Source: Planctomycetales bacterium (GTDB lineage Bacteria; Omnitrophota; Gorgyraeia; Gygaellales; Profunditerraquicolaceae). Taken from it: a DNA stretch of 43,384 bases. Positions 23,076 to 31,131 of the stretch are shown here, in pieces. The DNA lies in contig SBBM01000021.1 in the NCBI GenBank assembly GCA_005239725.1, forward strand, positions 1 through 43,384, given 5' to 3'. The notes beneath the pieces were generated by a model. It did not search any database. It was not told where the DNA came from and saw only the letters and a list, made by a program, of their open reading frames with translations. The position numbers and the translations under genes were made by a program. Every line of letters begins with the position of its first letter. Within the stretch, counting starts at the first letter, position 1.

Positions 23076-24055
23076 TTATACCGTTTTAGCGCGGCATTTA
23101 ATATCTTGCCTATTATCTGGTTATAAGAAAGACCCACTGTTTTTGCCACTAACATAAACACATCTGCCGATGACAATGAAGGGAGGGGGTTTATCTCCAG
23201 GACATAGGGCTTCCCTTTATTATCAACCCTGAAATCCACCCTGCCGAAATCGCGGCATTCTATGGCATTAAATGTCTTCACTGCGAGTTCCGAAATTTCT
23301 TTCTTTAAACCGCGGCCTATGCGCGCAGGGCAGACGTATTCAAGCCTGTCATCTTTAATATGCCCGAAGGTATAAAATTTATCATTTAGCTTTAGCCTGC
23401 CGTCTATCTTTATCTGCACTATCGGCATCACTTCCGGCGGGTCATTCCCTATCAGGGCCACGGTAAACTCCTCCCCCTGTATAAACTCTTCTACCAGGGC
23501 AGGCTGCTTATAGGTTGCGGTGACGTATTCTACCTGCTTTTTCAACTCCTCCATATTTTCTACCCGCGAGGAGTCGCTCAGGCCCTTAGACGAACCTTCG
23601 CAACGCGGCTTGACAATAAGCGGAAATTTAAGGTGGTCGGTATTGATGAGCTCGCTTTCGGTTTTTACTTCGAAAAACCGGGGCGTGGTTATACCTTCGG
23701 CAATAAAGATTTTTTTTGCGATAATTTTGTCCAGCGAAAGCCCCAGGCTTAAGGCGTCCGCGCCCACGAAAGGTATACCTGCCATTTCCAGCAAAATCGG
23801 CACCTGGGACTCGCGGTTCCTTCCGGAGAGGCCTTCGGAAATGTTAAAAACAATGTCAACGTCCAGCTTATCCATAGATTCCAGGACATCTGCCACATTG
23901 CCGATTTTTTTAACCTGGAACCCTTGAGACTTTATGGCTGAAGCAATAAGATTTACGGTGTCCGGATGGTCAAATTCAGCGTTCGCATCCGGCGGGTCGT
24001 TATCCTTGAATTTGTAATCTGTCTTTAAATCGTAGGTTAAGCCGACTTTTTTCAT
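23036..24055 (-). CDS. D-Ala-D-Ala ligase-like ATP-grasp enzyme (first of two)
   Basis: The 339-residue paralogue of the enzyme encoded at 21902-22909 has FPLIVKPRCEGSSKGL, LVEEFIQGEEFTVALI, RVDFRV and YVLEINPLPSLSS. Like its partner it has a GLSGRNRESQVP-type loop (about 77-88) in place of the Ddl HGxxGEDG loop. The C-terminal residues EDISYGAKRT are encoded by the repeat element at the 3' end and are probably not ancestral. It is the first gene of the ATP-grasp/ATP-grasp/KamA operon and starts immediately after an intrinsic terminator in its own leader. Confidence 0.88.
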   Translation of the reverse strand: MKKVGLTYDLKTDYKFKDNDPPDANAEFDHPDTVNLIASAIKSQGFQVKKIGNVADVLESMDKLDVDIVFNISEGLSGRNRESQVPILLEMAGIPFVGADALSLGLSLDKIIAKKIFIAEGITTPRFFEVKTESELINTDHLKFPLIVKPRCEGSSKGLSDSSRVENMEELKKQVEYVTATYKQPALVEEFIQGEEFTVALIGNDPPEVMPIVQIKIDGRLKLNDKFYTFGHIKDDRLEYVCPARIGRGLKKEISELAVKTFNAIECRDFGRVDFRVDNKGKPYVLEINPLPSLSSADVFMLVAKTVGLSYNQIIGKILNAALKRYNLSEDISYGAKRT

Positions 24056-24165
24056 TCAATATAAAAAAAGGCTCTTATCTTTTAGAGCCTTAAATTTTCC
24101 CCCTCATTTTTTAGCTTTTCTTAACTTTCCTCCCCAAGGTGGCTTCTCCACTATCTGGTATAACA
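24056..24165 (-). ncRNA. Candidate regulatory leader (attenuator or riboswitch) of the ATP-grasp/KamA operon
   Basis: Between the promoter and the ATG at 24055 lies about 110 nt of leader. It contains a GUGG/CCAC hairpin (about 24151-24139), a purine-rich middle, and a terminator hairpin that ends a few bases before the start codon. A possible 15-codon mini-reading frame (GTG 24151 to TGA 24104) has five Lys codons but no clear ribosome binding site. I do not recognise a known riboswitch class. Premature termination controlled by a ligand, by translation of the mini-frame or by a protein is inferred from the layout. Confidence 0.5.
24062..24091 (-). terminator. Intrinsic terminator in the operon leader
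   Basis: On the minus strand AAGGCTCT (24091-24084) pairs with AGAGCCTT (24075-24068) around an 8-nt loop, followed by a run of T residues to about 24063. The position, downstream of the promoter and directly upstream of the first start codon, suits an expression platform. It would also stop read-through from the UPF0280 gene. Confidence 0.85.
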
Positions 24166-24171
24166 ACTATA

Positions 24172-24200
24172 AATTTATCACAACATATTGTCGTTGTCAA
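24172..24200 (-). promoter_or_regulatory. Strong sigma70-type promoter of the ATP-grasp/KamA operon
   Basis: On the minus strand TTGACA (24200-24195) and TAAATT (24177-24172) are separated by exactly 17 bp. The -35 box is a perfect consensus. It starts 8 bp after the UPF0280 stop codon. Confidence 0.8.
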
Positions 24201-24207
24201 GCATTTT

Positions 24208-24945
24208 TTAATCTGTTAACTCCACCTTTCCTCCGACGACAAAAGTATCTCCCAATATAATCAAGGCGCCTAAAATTCCTCTTAGAGAACGGGCAAAATT
24301 TAAGGCGGAGGGAAGGTCCTCTTTAGAATTCACGCGATTACCGGCAGCTGTGGCCACGGCATCCGCCAGAGAGGCATCTTTAGCCAAAATAACCACGCTA
24401 TCGGCGCATCCGAAACTCAAAGAGTGCCCCACAGTGCCCGAAGATGTGCATATGCCCAGAGGGGTATTTTCCGGTTTTATCTTCAGGCGCAATTTATTTG
24501 ACAACTTTGAATCCCCGGCATATATCCCTACCTTTAATATTCTGGTCGCCTTTAGAAATATATCGCCGCCGTTTTCGATAATCACGTCTTTAAAGCCCCG
24601 CCTTAATAAATCTCTGCCTAAAAATTTTGCAATTGCGCCTGCTACCGCCGCCATAGGGCCGACCTGCGCTTTTTTCGCACTTCGCGCCATATCCCGGACA
24701 ATCTCCGGCGCATTAAGCTCGACGGCGATAGGTTTAAGGCTGGTTAGAAATCTCCTGTCCTTGGCTATATAACCTTCAATCTGGCTGCGGTAAAGATTAA
24801 CTCTTTCTTTTACAAATTCTTTATCCAGAGGCTTATCAGTAAAAATCTGCAAATCAGTTTCCTTTACGCAAACCTTCTCCTGATACAATCTTTTTGAACA
24901 AGTCAGTTCGCGGTAAAACCTGGGCTGATATTTATTAATTTTCAT
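24208..24945 (-). CDS. UPF0280 family protein (ApbE-like fold)
   Basis: The 245-residue protein carries the UPF0280 core: SAKKAQVGPMAAVAGAIAKF (about 89-108), VIIENGGDIFLK (about 123-134), and LGICTSSGTVGHSLSFGCAD with AVATAAGNRV further on. The family is structurally related to the flavin transferase ApbE, but its function is not established. Length is normal. The ATG overlaps the HAD gene by 11 nt. It is the last gene of the long string that begins near 39.3 kb, and the next operon has its own promoter just after its stop. Confidence 0.85.
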   Translation of the reverse strand: MKINKYQPRFYRELTCSKRLYQEKVCVKETDLQIFTDKPLDKEFVKERVNLYRSQIEGYIAKDRRFLTSLKPIAVELNAPEIVRDMARSAKKAQVGPMAAVAGAIAKFLGRDLLRRGFKDVIIENGGDIFLKATRILKVGIYAGDSKLSNKLRLKIKPENTPLGICTSSGTVGHSLSFGCADSVVILAKDASLADAVATAAGNRVNSKEDLPSALNFARSLRGILGALIILGDTFVVGGKVELTD

Positions 24946-25555
24946 TCAGGTTAACTCCTATTTTCAGGAGGTCTTCCTTTAATTGCCGCGTGCCCTTATA
25001 AACAAAGGCACGGATGCCTAACTTGCGGGCTTCCTCAACAAGTTCCTCCCTATCATCGACATAGAAAGCCTCTTCAGGGGATACATTTAAAATTTCAAGC
25101 GCCTTTTTGTAAATTATGGGGCAAGGCTTTCTTGCCCCGATTTCAAAGGAAGTAAAAATATGATGGAAGGCGTCAAAAAAAGAAAACTGTTTTTTTAAAT
25201 ACTCCCAGTGCAGGAGATTTACATTGGAGAGCATGGCGAGGCGGTAATGCTTTTTCAGGCCCTTGGCAATGGCGTATAATTCTTCATTTTCCGGAGTGAG
25301 AAAGAATATTTCGTTCCAAATGGGAAGGAATGTATCGTAGGCTATTTCCGAACTCAAGAGCTTTCTTGCTCTAAAGAAAAATTCGAAAGGGGAAATTTTT
25401 CCTTCTTCAAAAAGGCAGGTAATCTCAGAGTCAAAAAAAAGCCGATACACCTCTTCGGGGGATTTGGTCGTAAAACAGGATATCCTTTCTGCGGCAATAC
25501 GGTGGTCAAAGTTTATCAGGACATTTCCCAAATCCAGGATTATGGCCTTTATCAT
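24935..25555 (-). CDS. HAD-superfamily hydrolase (YihX-like, subfamily IA)
   Basis: The 206-residue protein has motif I LDLGNVL near residue 7, motif II MLSNVN (about 112), a conserved Lys in GARKPCP (about 140) and motif III FYVDDREE (about 163). A DxG motif I with Asn-Val is also found in YihX-type sugar-phosphate phosphatases, so the missing second Asp need not mean inactivity. It probably dephosphorylates a small phosphate ester in the cytoplasm; the substrate is unknown. Start and stop overlap its neighbours by a few bases, so it belongs to the same transcript as PAC2 and UPF0280. Confidence 0.85.
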   Translation of the reverse strand: MIKAIILDLGNVLINFDHRIAAERISCFTTKSPEEVYRLFFDSEITCLFEEGKISPFEFFFRARKLLSSEIAYDTFLPIWNEIFFLTPENEELYAIAKGLKKHYRLAMLSNVNLLHWEYLKKQFSFFDAFHHIFTSFEIGARKPCPIIYKKALEILNVSPEEAFYVDDREELVEEARKLGIRAFVYKGTRQLKEDLLKIGVNLNEN

Positions 25556-26535
25556 TAATTTCCCTGGCCCTTTTTCTTTTTAAATAAATCCAGGAACCTG
25601 TCTTCGTATTCTTTGTAAACATTCCATTTATCAAGCTCGGTCTTCAACTGGTGGGCCTTGGAGATATCCGCCTTTGCTTCTTTAAATAACTTCTCAATAT
25701 TATCTTTAATGGAACCGGGGAGTTTTGTAAGCTGACTCAAAGTCTTTTTTATCTTTTCTATTTCCTCTTCGCCGATCGGGCCGGGGGCAGCAGGGCCCAA
25801 TTTAAAATAATCCAGGAGTTTGTTAATCTCGTCTTCCATGGCATGCGCCTGGTCTATGAGCCCGCTTAAATCTACCCGGATATTCAATATGCTGTTTAAG
25901 GCATCCAGGACGGCGTATGCGGCCTTGGGGTTTTCAATTTGAATGGTATAAAGCGGTATTTCTCCCAGGAGGCAAAATCCCTGGAAACCTTCCTTTTTTG
26001 CTATGCCTAAAAATAATCCGTTTAAACCGCTGATTTGGCCATTAGAAAGCATATTCAGACCGTACTTTTTTAAATTTTTATTAAGTTCATCGGAAGTAGC
26101 GGTAAACCAGACAGCGGGGTTCTGGGTATGGTCTATGGTTTGCGGCATAGCGGCAAAACTTATAATAGACTTTACCTTAAAAGCCCTGGCAAGGGCAATA
26201 ATCCTCTTAGAGTAATCCTGGGCGCGGGAGAGATCTGGCTGGGCATCGCTGGCAAAGATAATCAAGTCGCTCTTTGCGCCTACCTTTGCCGCCGCGTTCT
26301 TCCAATAATAGAATTTTCCGTAAGGCATCTCAGGCAGGCTTAATATGCCGTCTTTAACAATGCTTTCTGTAAGATAAAAGAAATCTTTTCCCGGAATTTC
26401 GGCGAACTCCTCGGCCTTTAATTTATTAATCAGGTAGGTTGCGGCCTTGACAGCTACTTCGCCCATGCCCGGCCAGGCAACAACTAAATACGGGTTTCTT
26501 AATTTCGGCTTTTTGTACAGTTTAATCTCGTCCAT
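25555..26535 (-). CDS. PAC2 family protein
   Basis: The 326-residue protein starts with a PAC2-type N-terminus (NPYLVVAWPGMGEVAVKAAT, about 14-33). It has the usual LIIFASDAQPD and LNGLFLGIAKKEGFQGFCLL segments, followed by a helical, charged C-terminal part (about 225-326). PAC2 proteins are related to proteasome-assembly chaperones, but bacterial members have no settled function. The start has AAGGAGG 5 nt upstream. Its stop overlaps the HAD start by 1 nt, and it lies 29 nt after the M20 peptidase gene. Confidence 0.85.
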   Translation of the reverse strand: MDEIKLYKKPKLRNPYLVVAWPGMGEVAVKAATYLINKLKAEEFAEIPGKDFFYLTESIVKDGILSLPEMPYGKFYYWKNAAAKVGAKSDLIIFASDAQPDLSRAQDYSKRIIALARAFKVKSIISFAAMPQTIDHTQNPAVWFTATSDELNKNLKKYGLNMLSNGQISGLNGLFLGIAKKEGFQGFCLLGEIPLYTIQIENPKAAYAVLDALNSILNIRVDLSGLIDQAHAMEDEINKLLDYFKLGPAAPGPIGEEEIEKIKKTLSQLTKLPGSIKDNIEKLFKEAKADISKAHQLKTELDKWNVYKEYEDRFLDLFKKKKGQGN

Positions 26536-26549
26536 ACGCCTCCTTGAAT

Positions 26550-26577
26550 GCCTAATGCTCTGGTTTAGCGAAATTCC
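26550..26577. repeat. Short interspersed sequence overlapping the M20 stop codon
   Basis: This 28-bp stretch matches 1867-1894 at 24 of 28 positions (shared core GCCTAATGCT...AGCGAAA). Both copies lie at gene ends or in non-coding DNA. A small dispersed repeat is possible, but two copies are weak proof. Confidence 0.4.
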
Positions 26578-27719
26578 TTTAGAAAATTCTCTAAAACCTG
26601 CGCTCCCCGGTAAAGGTTGTTTATCCTTGCGTACTCATCGGCTACATGCGCGCGCCCTTCGCAACCGAATCCCGTAGCGATAGCCGGGATATTTTTATCC
26701 TGGAAGAACGTGATAACAGTTGCGCCTTCAGAGCCCTGGATAACCGGCGAGATTTTCATTTTCTTTAACGAGGCTACCAGAGTAGCTACTAAAGGGTGTT
26801 TCTCATTTATAAAATAGGGTTTCTGTATCCCCTCCGGCTCTATTTTTCCCGCTAAAAGCGGAATCCCGCTTTGGCAGGAAAATTTCTTTACTTGCTTCCC
26901 GATAATCTTTTTTATGTCTCTTAACAATCCCTCCCCGGACATCCCGGGCAGGAACCGGAAATCCAGTTCAAACTCGCACCAGTCCGCCACCACATTAACC
27001 TTATCTCCGCCGTGGATTGTCCCCACATTCATCGTGGGGGCCTTAAGGTATTTATTTTTTTTATAGGCGTATTTAAAACCCCTTAACTCCCTGATTATGT
27101 CTATGGCTATATCTATCGCGTTTACGCCCAGCCAGGGATAAGCTCCGTGCGCCCTCTTCCCCTGCACCTTGACTTTAAGGTGCACCAGACCTTTTTGCGC
27201 AATAATTATTTTAAAATCATCGGCATCCAAAACCACGGCTGCGTCCGGCTTCAGTATGCCTCTATCCAGCAAAGGAATCAGTCCCAACTCCGAACCGGAT
27301 TCCTCATTGGCAGTTGCCGCAAAGATAAGATTATAATCTAAAACAACCTTTTCTTCAACTATGCTGTTTATCGCCTCTATCGCGCAGGCCAGATTTCCCT
27401 TGCAATCCGTAGCGCCTAACCCGTAAATCCTGCCTTTTTGAATTTTCCCGGCAAACGGCGCAAAACGCCATTTCTTTCCCGCGGGCACGGTATCTAAATG
27501 CGGGGTAATAAGCAGCGACTTCTTTTCAGGGTCATTGCCCAGCCAGGCCAGGACATTGGAACGCCCTTCTTTAAACTCATAGATTTTTGTTTTTGCGCCC
27601 AGTTTATCCAGGCAGCTTTTTACAAAACAAGCAATCTTGGATTCATTCCCCGGCGGGTTCTCTGAATTTATGCGGATTAAATTTTGCGTAAGTTTTATAA
27701 GGCGTTCTTTATTTATCAT
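26565..27719 (-). CDS. M20 family metallopeptidase (ArgE/DapE/ACY1 type)
   Basis: The 384-residue protein has the M20 metal ligands in order: HLDTVP (His near 73), GLGATDCKGN (Asp near 102), NEESGSE (the catalytic Glu pair near 137), a VLDADDF Asp (about 161) and a C-terminal His in GRAHVADEY (about 361). A lid/dimerisation domain (about 175-290) is present. Such enzymes remove acyl groups or cleave small peptides in the cytoplasm. No feature separates DapE, ArgE or a carboxypeptidase role. The start overlaps the stop of the M1 gene by 1 nt. Confidence 0.9.
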   Translation of the reverse strand: MINKERLIKLTQNLIRINSENPPGNESKIACFVKSCLDKLGAKTKIYEFKEGRSNVLAWLGNDPEKKSLLITPHLDTVPAGKKWRFAPFAGKIQKGRIYGLGATDCKGNLACAIEAINSIVEEKVVLDYNLIFAATANEESGSELGLIPLLDRGILKPDAAVVLDADDFKIIIAQKGLVHLKVKVQGKRAHGAYPWLGVNAIDIAIDIIRELRGFKYAYKKNKYLKAPTMNVGTIHGGDKVNVVADWCEFELDFRFLPGMSGEGLLRDIKKIIGKQVKKFSCQSGIPLLAGKIEPEGIQKPYFINEKHPLVATLVASLKKMKISPVIQGSEGATVITFFQDKNIPAIATGFGCEGRAHVADEYARINNLYRGAQVLENFLKEFR

Positions 27720-30523
27720 TAAAATGCCTGGTTTAATCCAAACCAGAAACGCGCATCCTCTTTCGGTTCGTTTATAGCCTGTGCCGCATCCAGCCTTAAA
27801 ATTACCTGTTCCAAGAATCCTGCTATATTAAAATGCAGGCGCAGGCCTGCGCCGGCGTCTTTTTTAAAATCCCTGTCACTAAAACTTGCGAACCAGGATT
27901 TTCCCACGTCAAAAAATCCCACGCCCTGGATTTTTTTTAACGAAACGATATTATCAAAAAAACTTATATTTAAATCATCCATTAAATCCAGGCGGTATTC
28001 GGCATTAAACATAACGGCCTGGGAACCGTTAACTGTCTTATAGGGATAGCCTCTTAATCCCTTTTCCCCGCCTAATTGAAACAGCCCTTTATCTGAAGGA
28101 TACCCTACACCCAATTTTACCCGGCTTGCGATTTTCTGTTTGGGTGTTGCGAAAAAATAACGGGTTAGCTCCGGGCTTGCCCGCCAGAAATAATTATCTC
28201 CACCTAAAAAATGCTCTGCATTTTCAATCGCCATATTAAGCTTCCAGCCATTCGAAGGGTCAGGGTAAGTGCCGTAACGGCCAAATTTTAAATTCATGCC
28301 CAGGATTGCCTCATCCTGCTTGGAATAATACAAGTTCCTTATGTCCTCAAGCCCGCCGGAGGTAAGCCCGCTTTTAAAATCGCGGTTCTTTAAAAGATAG
28401 AGGCTGGCGTGGTCATTCTCTTCGAATAAACTGTAACTTGCCGGCCAGAGTTCCTTGCGCAGGTAGAGTTTAAATCCCTCCAGGTCATCTTCGCCGCTTG
28501 GGTTATTATAATCAAAACCTTCAATGCCCCATTTAAGCATCTTGCCGAATAAATGCCTTTGCTCAAAACCAACTGTATTTTTTATCCTTTCTTCGCCGGA
28601 GTTATAGGCGCTGGAGAGGTATAAGATATTATCCTGGGGTTTTTGCAAAGACGCCTTCATGCCGATATCTCCGGACGTTAATTCCGGCCCGACAACAAAA
28701 CTATAAGCATCCTCTTTAAGAAAAACCGGGATTTCATACATGGGGTGGTATAAAACAACCGGCCGGAAATCGACCTTGCGCTTCCAGTTATTGTCTGTGC
28801 GGTCTAAATCCAGGACTTTATTTTCCGGGTCAACCTGCGCGGATTTTATCTTACTCCGGCTATCAACGATAATCTCCTTTTCTTTTCCTTTCCCGTCCCA
28901 GGCATAATCCATAATTTGTCCGTTTTGCAATTCCACCCTTAGATTAACCGGCATGGATATGGAACCGCGATTTGCCAAATATATTTTATTCCCTTCTACT
29001 TTTTTTACGCTGTAGCCGCAGATTAAAGACTTGTTCAGCCAGTCTTCAAAAAACCATCTTAAGTCCTTAGCACTTTCTTTTTCTGCCAATTCCTGGATAT
29101 CTTCTATGGATATGTTTTTAAAAGCGTAGTCCTTAAAATACCGTTGTATAAACCTGTTAAAGGCCTCGTCCCTCATCACATACCTGAGCATGCCTACGAT
29201 TTTTGAGCCCTTGCCGTAAGTAATGGAAAATATGGAGCTGGGCTCCTGGAAGCTGGAAAGCTTTCCTATAACCGGCCGGTCAAGCCCGTTTTTGGCAACA
29301 AAACTGTAGCGGTCGCTCTGGGCGCGCGAAAATGAAAAATTAGGCACCAGCCACTCTAAGAGCTCAGGTAAAACCATGACTTTTGCGTCAGGGCCGTATT
29401 TCTCATTCAGGTAATCCAGCACAAAATGCGAATTAAAGCCTTCGTCAATAAACATCTCGCTATACTCATCGGAGCCAACCAGGTTATAAAACCACTGATG
29501 CCCGGTTTCGTGCGCGACAAGGAAATCAAAATAGCGGATAAGGAATTTGGGCAGCCTATAGGCGCGGGTATCAATAAGTATGAGGTTTGCTGACTGCGTT
29601 CCGCCGTATCCCAGGTAACCGGGGACAATATTGAATTCATTATAGGGATAGGCGGTAAATTTCCTGGAATAATAATCCATTAAATCCGAAGCGAATTCAA
29701 GGGCTTTCCGGGCATAAAAAATATCGCCTTCAAGGTAATAAGAGTTTAACTTTATGCCGTTAAAATCCCTGGATTCCACTTTATAATCAGGGCTTATGCC
29801 TAAACCAAAATCCCGCAAAGGTGCCTCCGACTGTATCTCCAGGGTCTTTGTCCCGTCGGTATTTACGATTTCATTCTTTAACAAGCCGCTATGCGCAACC
29901 ACTTCATCTTTAGGCAGAGTCAGGCGGCAAGTGTAATTGGCAGCATCGGAAAAATAGGGCTGATGATAAGGGTAAAACGGATAATTATGCCACCCGTCTT
30001 TATCCAGCACCGAAAGCATGGGGTACCAACGCAACAGACTGATGATATTCCGGTGCCACCCGAACCTTCCGTAGGAATGCGGGATATCCAGCGCATAGCT
30101 CATATCGATAACTATTGAAAACCCGGACAGGAGGCTCCGGGGTAATTCAATTTTTAAAATAGTCTGGTCATCCCCTTCTATTTTATACGCAAGGTCCTGA
30201 TTATCGGAAGATATCGAATTTATCTTGAAGGCGCCTGCCTGGAAACCTTCCGGAAAAGGATTGATTTTAAAATATGCTGCGTATCTTGCCAGGAAGCGTT
30301 TTTCGGATTCGGAATATTTACGGTTAGGGTAAATGTGAAAATATATTTCCGACAATTCTTTATCGGTGTTATTGGTAAAAGTTACTTTTTGGCGTGCGCT
30401 TATTTTATGGCTTGTGGTGTCGATTTTTGCGTCTATTTCATAGCGCGGCAACTCTGCCGCAAAACAGATTAGCGGGAATGCAAAAGACAAAAACACAATT
30501 ATTTTAACGGGCATACTTCGCAT
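27719..30523 (-). CDS. M1-type peptidase fused to an Omp85-like outer-membrane beta-barrel
   Basis: The 934-residue protein starts with a signal peptide (IIVFLSFAFPLICFAAE, about 8-24). The first 580 residues follow M1 aminopeptidases: a beta N-domain, then HETGHQWF (about 337) with the third zinc ligand in DEGFNSHF about 20 residues later. The GxMEN exopeptidase motif is absent; GGTQSAN stands in its place. From about 620 the protein turns into amphipathic beta strands. These end in an Omp85/D15-like C-terminus: LGGEKGLRGYPY, GVGFFDVGKSW and a terminal Phe (FGLNQAF). This predicts an outer-membrane protein carrying a metallopeptidase domain. The stop overlaps the M20 start, pointing to linked peptide breakdown. 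Confidence 0.88.
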   Translation of the reverse strand: MRSMPVKIIVFLSFAFPLICFAAELPRYEIDAKIDTTSHKISARQKVTFTNNTDKELSEIYFHIYPNRKYSESEKRFLARYAAYFKINPFPEGFQAGAFKINSISSDNQDLAYKIEGDDQTILKIELPRSLLSGFSIVIDMSYALDIPHSYGRFGWHRNIISLLRWYPMLSVLDKDGWHNYPFYPYHQPYFSDAANYTCRLTLPKDEVVAHSGLLKNEIVNTDGTKTLEIQSEAPLRDFGLGISPDYKVESRDFNGIKLNSYYLEGDIFYARKALEFASDLMDYYSRKFTAYPYNEFNIVPGYLGYGGTQSANLILIDTRAYRLPKFLIRYFDFLVAHETGHQWFYNLVGSDEYSEMFIDEGFNSHFVLDYLNEKYGPDAKVMVLPELLEWLVPNFSFSRAQSDRYSFVAKNGLDRPVIGKLSSFQEPSSIFSITYGKGSKIVGMLRYVMRDEAFNRFIQRYFKDYAFKNISIEDIQELAEKESAKDLRWFFEDWLNKSLICGYSVKKVEGNKIYLANRGSISMPVNLRVELQNGQIMDYAWDGKGKEKEIIVDSRSKIKSAQVDPENKVLDLDRTDNNWKRKVDFRPVVLYHPMYEIPVFLKEDAYSFVVGPELTSGDIGMKASLQKPQDNILYLSSAYNSGEERIKNTVGFEQRHLFGKMLKWGIEGFDYNNPSGEDDLEGFKLYLRKELWPASYSLFEENDHASLYLLKNRDFKSGLTSGGLEDIRNLYYSKQDEAILGMNLKFGRYGTYPDPSNGWKLNMAIENAEHFLGGDNYFWRASPELTRYFFATPKQKIASRVKLGVGYPSDKGLFQLGGEKGLRGYPYKTVNGSQAVMFNAEYRLDLMDDLNISFFDNIVSLKKIQGVGFFDVGKSWFASFSDRDFKKDAGAGLRLHFNIAGFLEQVILRLDAAQAINEPKEDARFWFGLNQAF

Positions 30524-31131
30524 TTTGGTTTGCCCTTCCGGCAGAACTCCTTGCCTAATTTCACCAGCAACGCATGGTATTCGTTAAATAATTTTACATC
30601 AGTTTTTAATTCTCGCATAAATAAATTTTGCACAAATCCGTAATCAGATTTTTCCGGTAAAAGGCCATGACGTAAGAGTATCCTTTTGGTATAAGCATCC
30701 ACTACAAATACCGGCTTATTTAAGGCATAAAGCAGGATAGAATCCGCGGTTTCCGGGCCGATTCCGTTTACCGAGAGCAGTTCCTTGCGCAGAACAGACG
30801 TATCTGTCTTAGACATTTTTTTGACATTGCCTTTATAGTGGTCCATAAAAAAATTTAGAAAGTTCCTCAGCCGTCTGGCCTTGATATTATAGTAACCCGC
30901 CGGCTTTATGAGTTTTGCCAATTTATTTTCAGGCAGGCGGCATAACTTTTCCGGAATAAGTACCTTTTTTTTCTTTAGATTGGCTATTGCCTTCTCCACG
31001 TTTGACCAGCTTGTATTCTGGGTAAGTATCGCCCCTACCATCACCTCAAAGGGGGTCTGGCCAGGCCACCAATGCTGAGGGCCAAAAGACGAATATAGTT
31101 TTTTATAAATCAAGACGGGATTATGGTTCAT
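30499..31131 (-). CDS. HhH-GPD DNA glycosylase, endonuclease III-like
   Basis: The 210-residue protein has the HhH-GPD fold: LTQNTSWSNVEKAI (about 36-49), the hairpin VNGIGPETADSIL (121-133) and VDAYTKRIL with catalytic Asp145. The catalytic Lys of endonuclease III (GRKTA) is Glu127 here, so a monofunctional glycosylase without lyase chemistry is expected. The iron-sulfur motif is incomplete: Cys197, Cys204 and Cys207 are present, but the protein ends at CPLK, before the fourth Cys would occur. The reading frame ends inside the following M1 gene (25-nt overlap). It belongs to the Nth-related proteins; the target lesion is unknown. Confidence 0.85.
   Translation of the reverse strand: MNHNPVLIYKKLYSSFGPQHWWPGQTPFEVMVGAILTQNTSWSNVEKAIANLKKKKVLIPEKLCRLPENKLAKLIKPAGYYNIKARRLRNFLNFFMDHYKGNVKKMSKTDTSVLRKELLSVNGIGPETADSILLYALNKPVFVVDAYTKRILLRHGLLPEKSDYGFVQNLFMRELKTDVKLFNEYHALLVKLGKEFCRKGKPKCEVCPLK

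Noticed and set aside
24092-24165. Match of the operon leader to known lysine, SAM, c-di-GMP, THF or ZTP riboswitches
   Set aside because: It is too short for a lysine riboswitch and lacks the conserved cores of the other classes as I know them.
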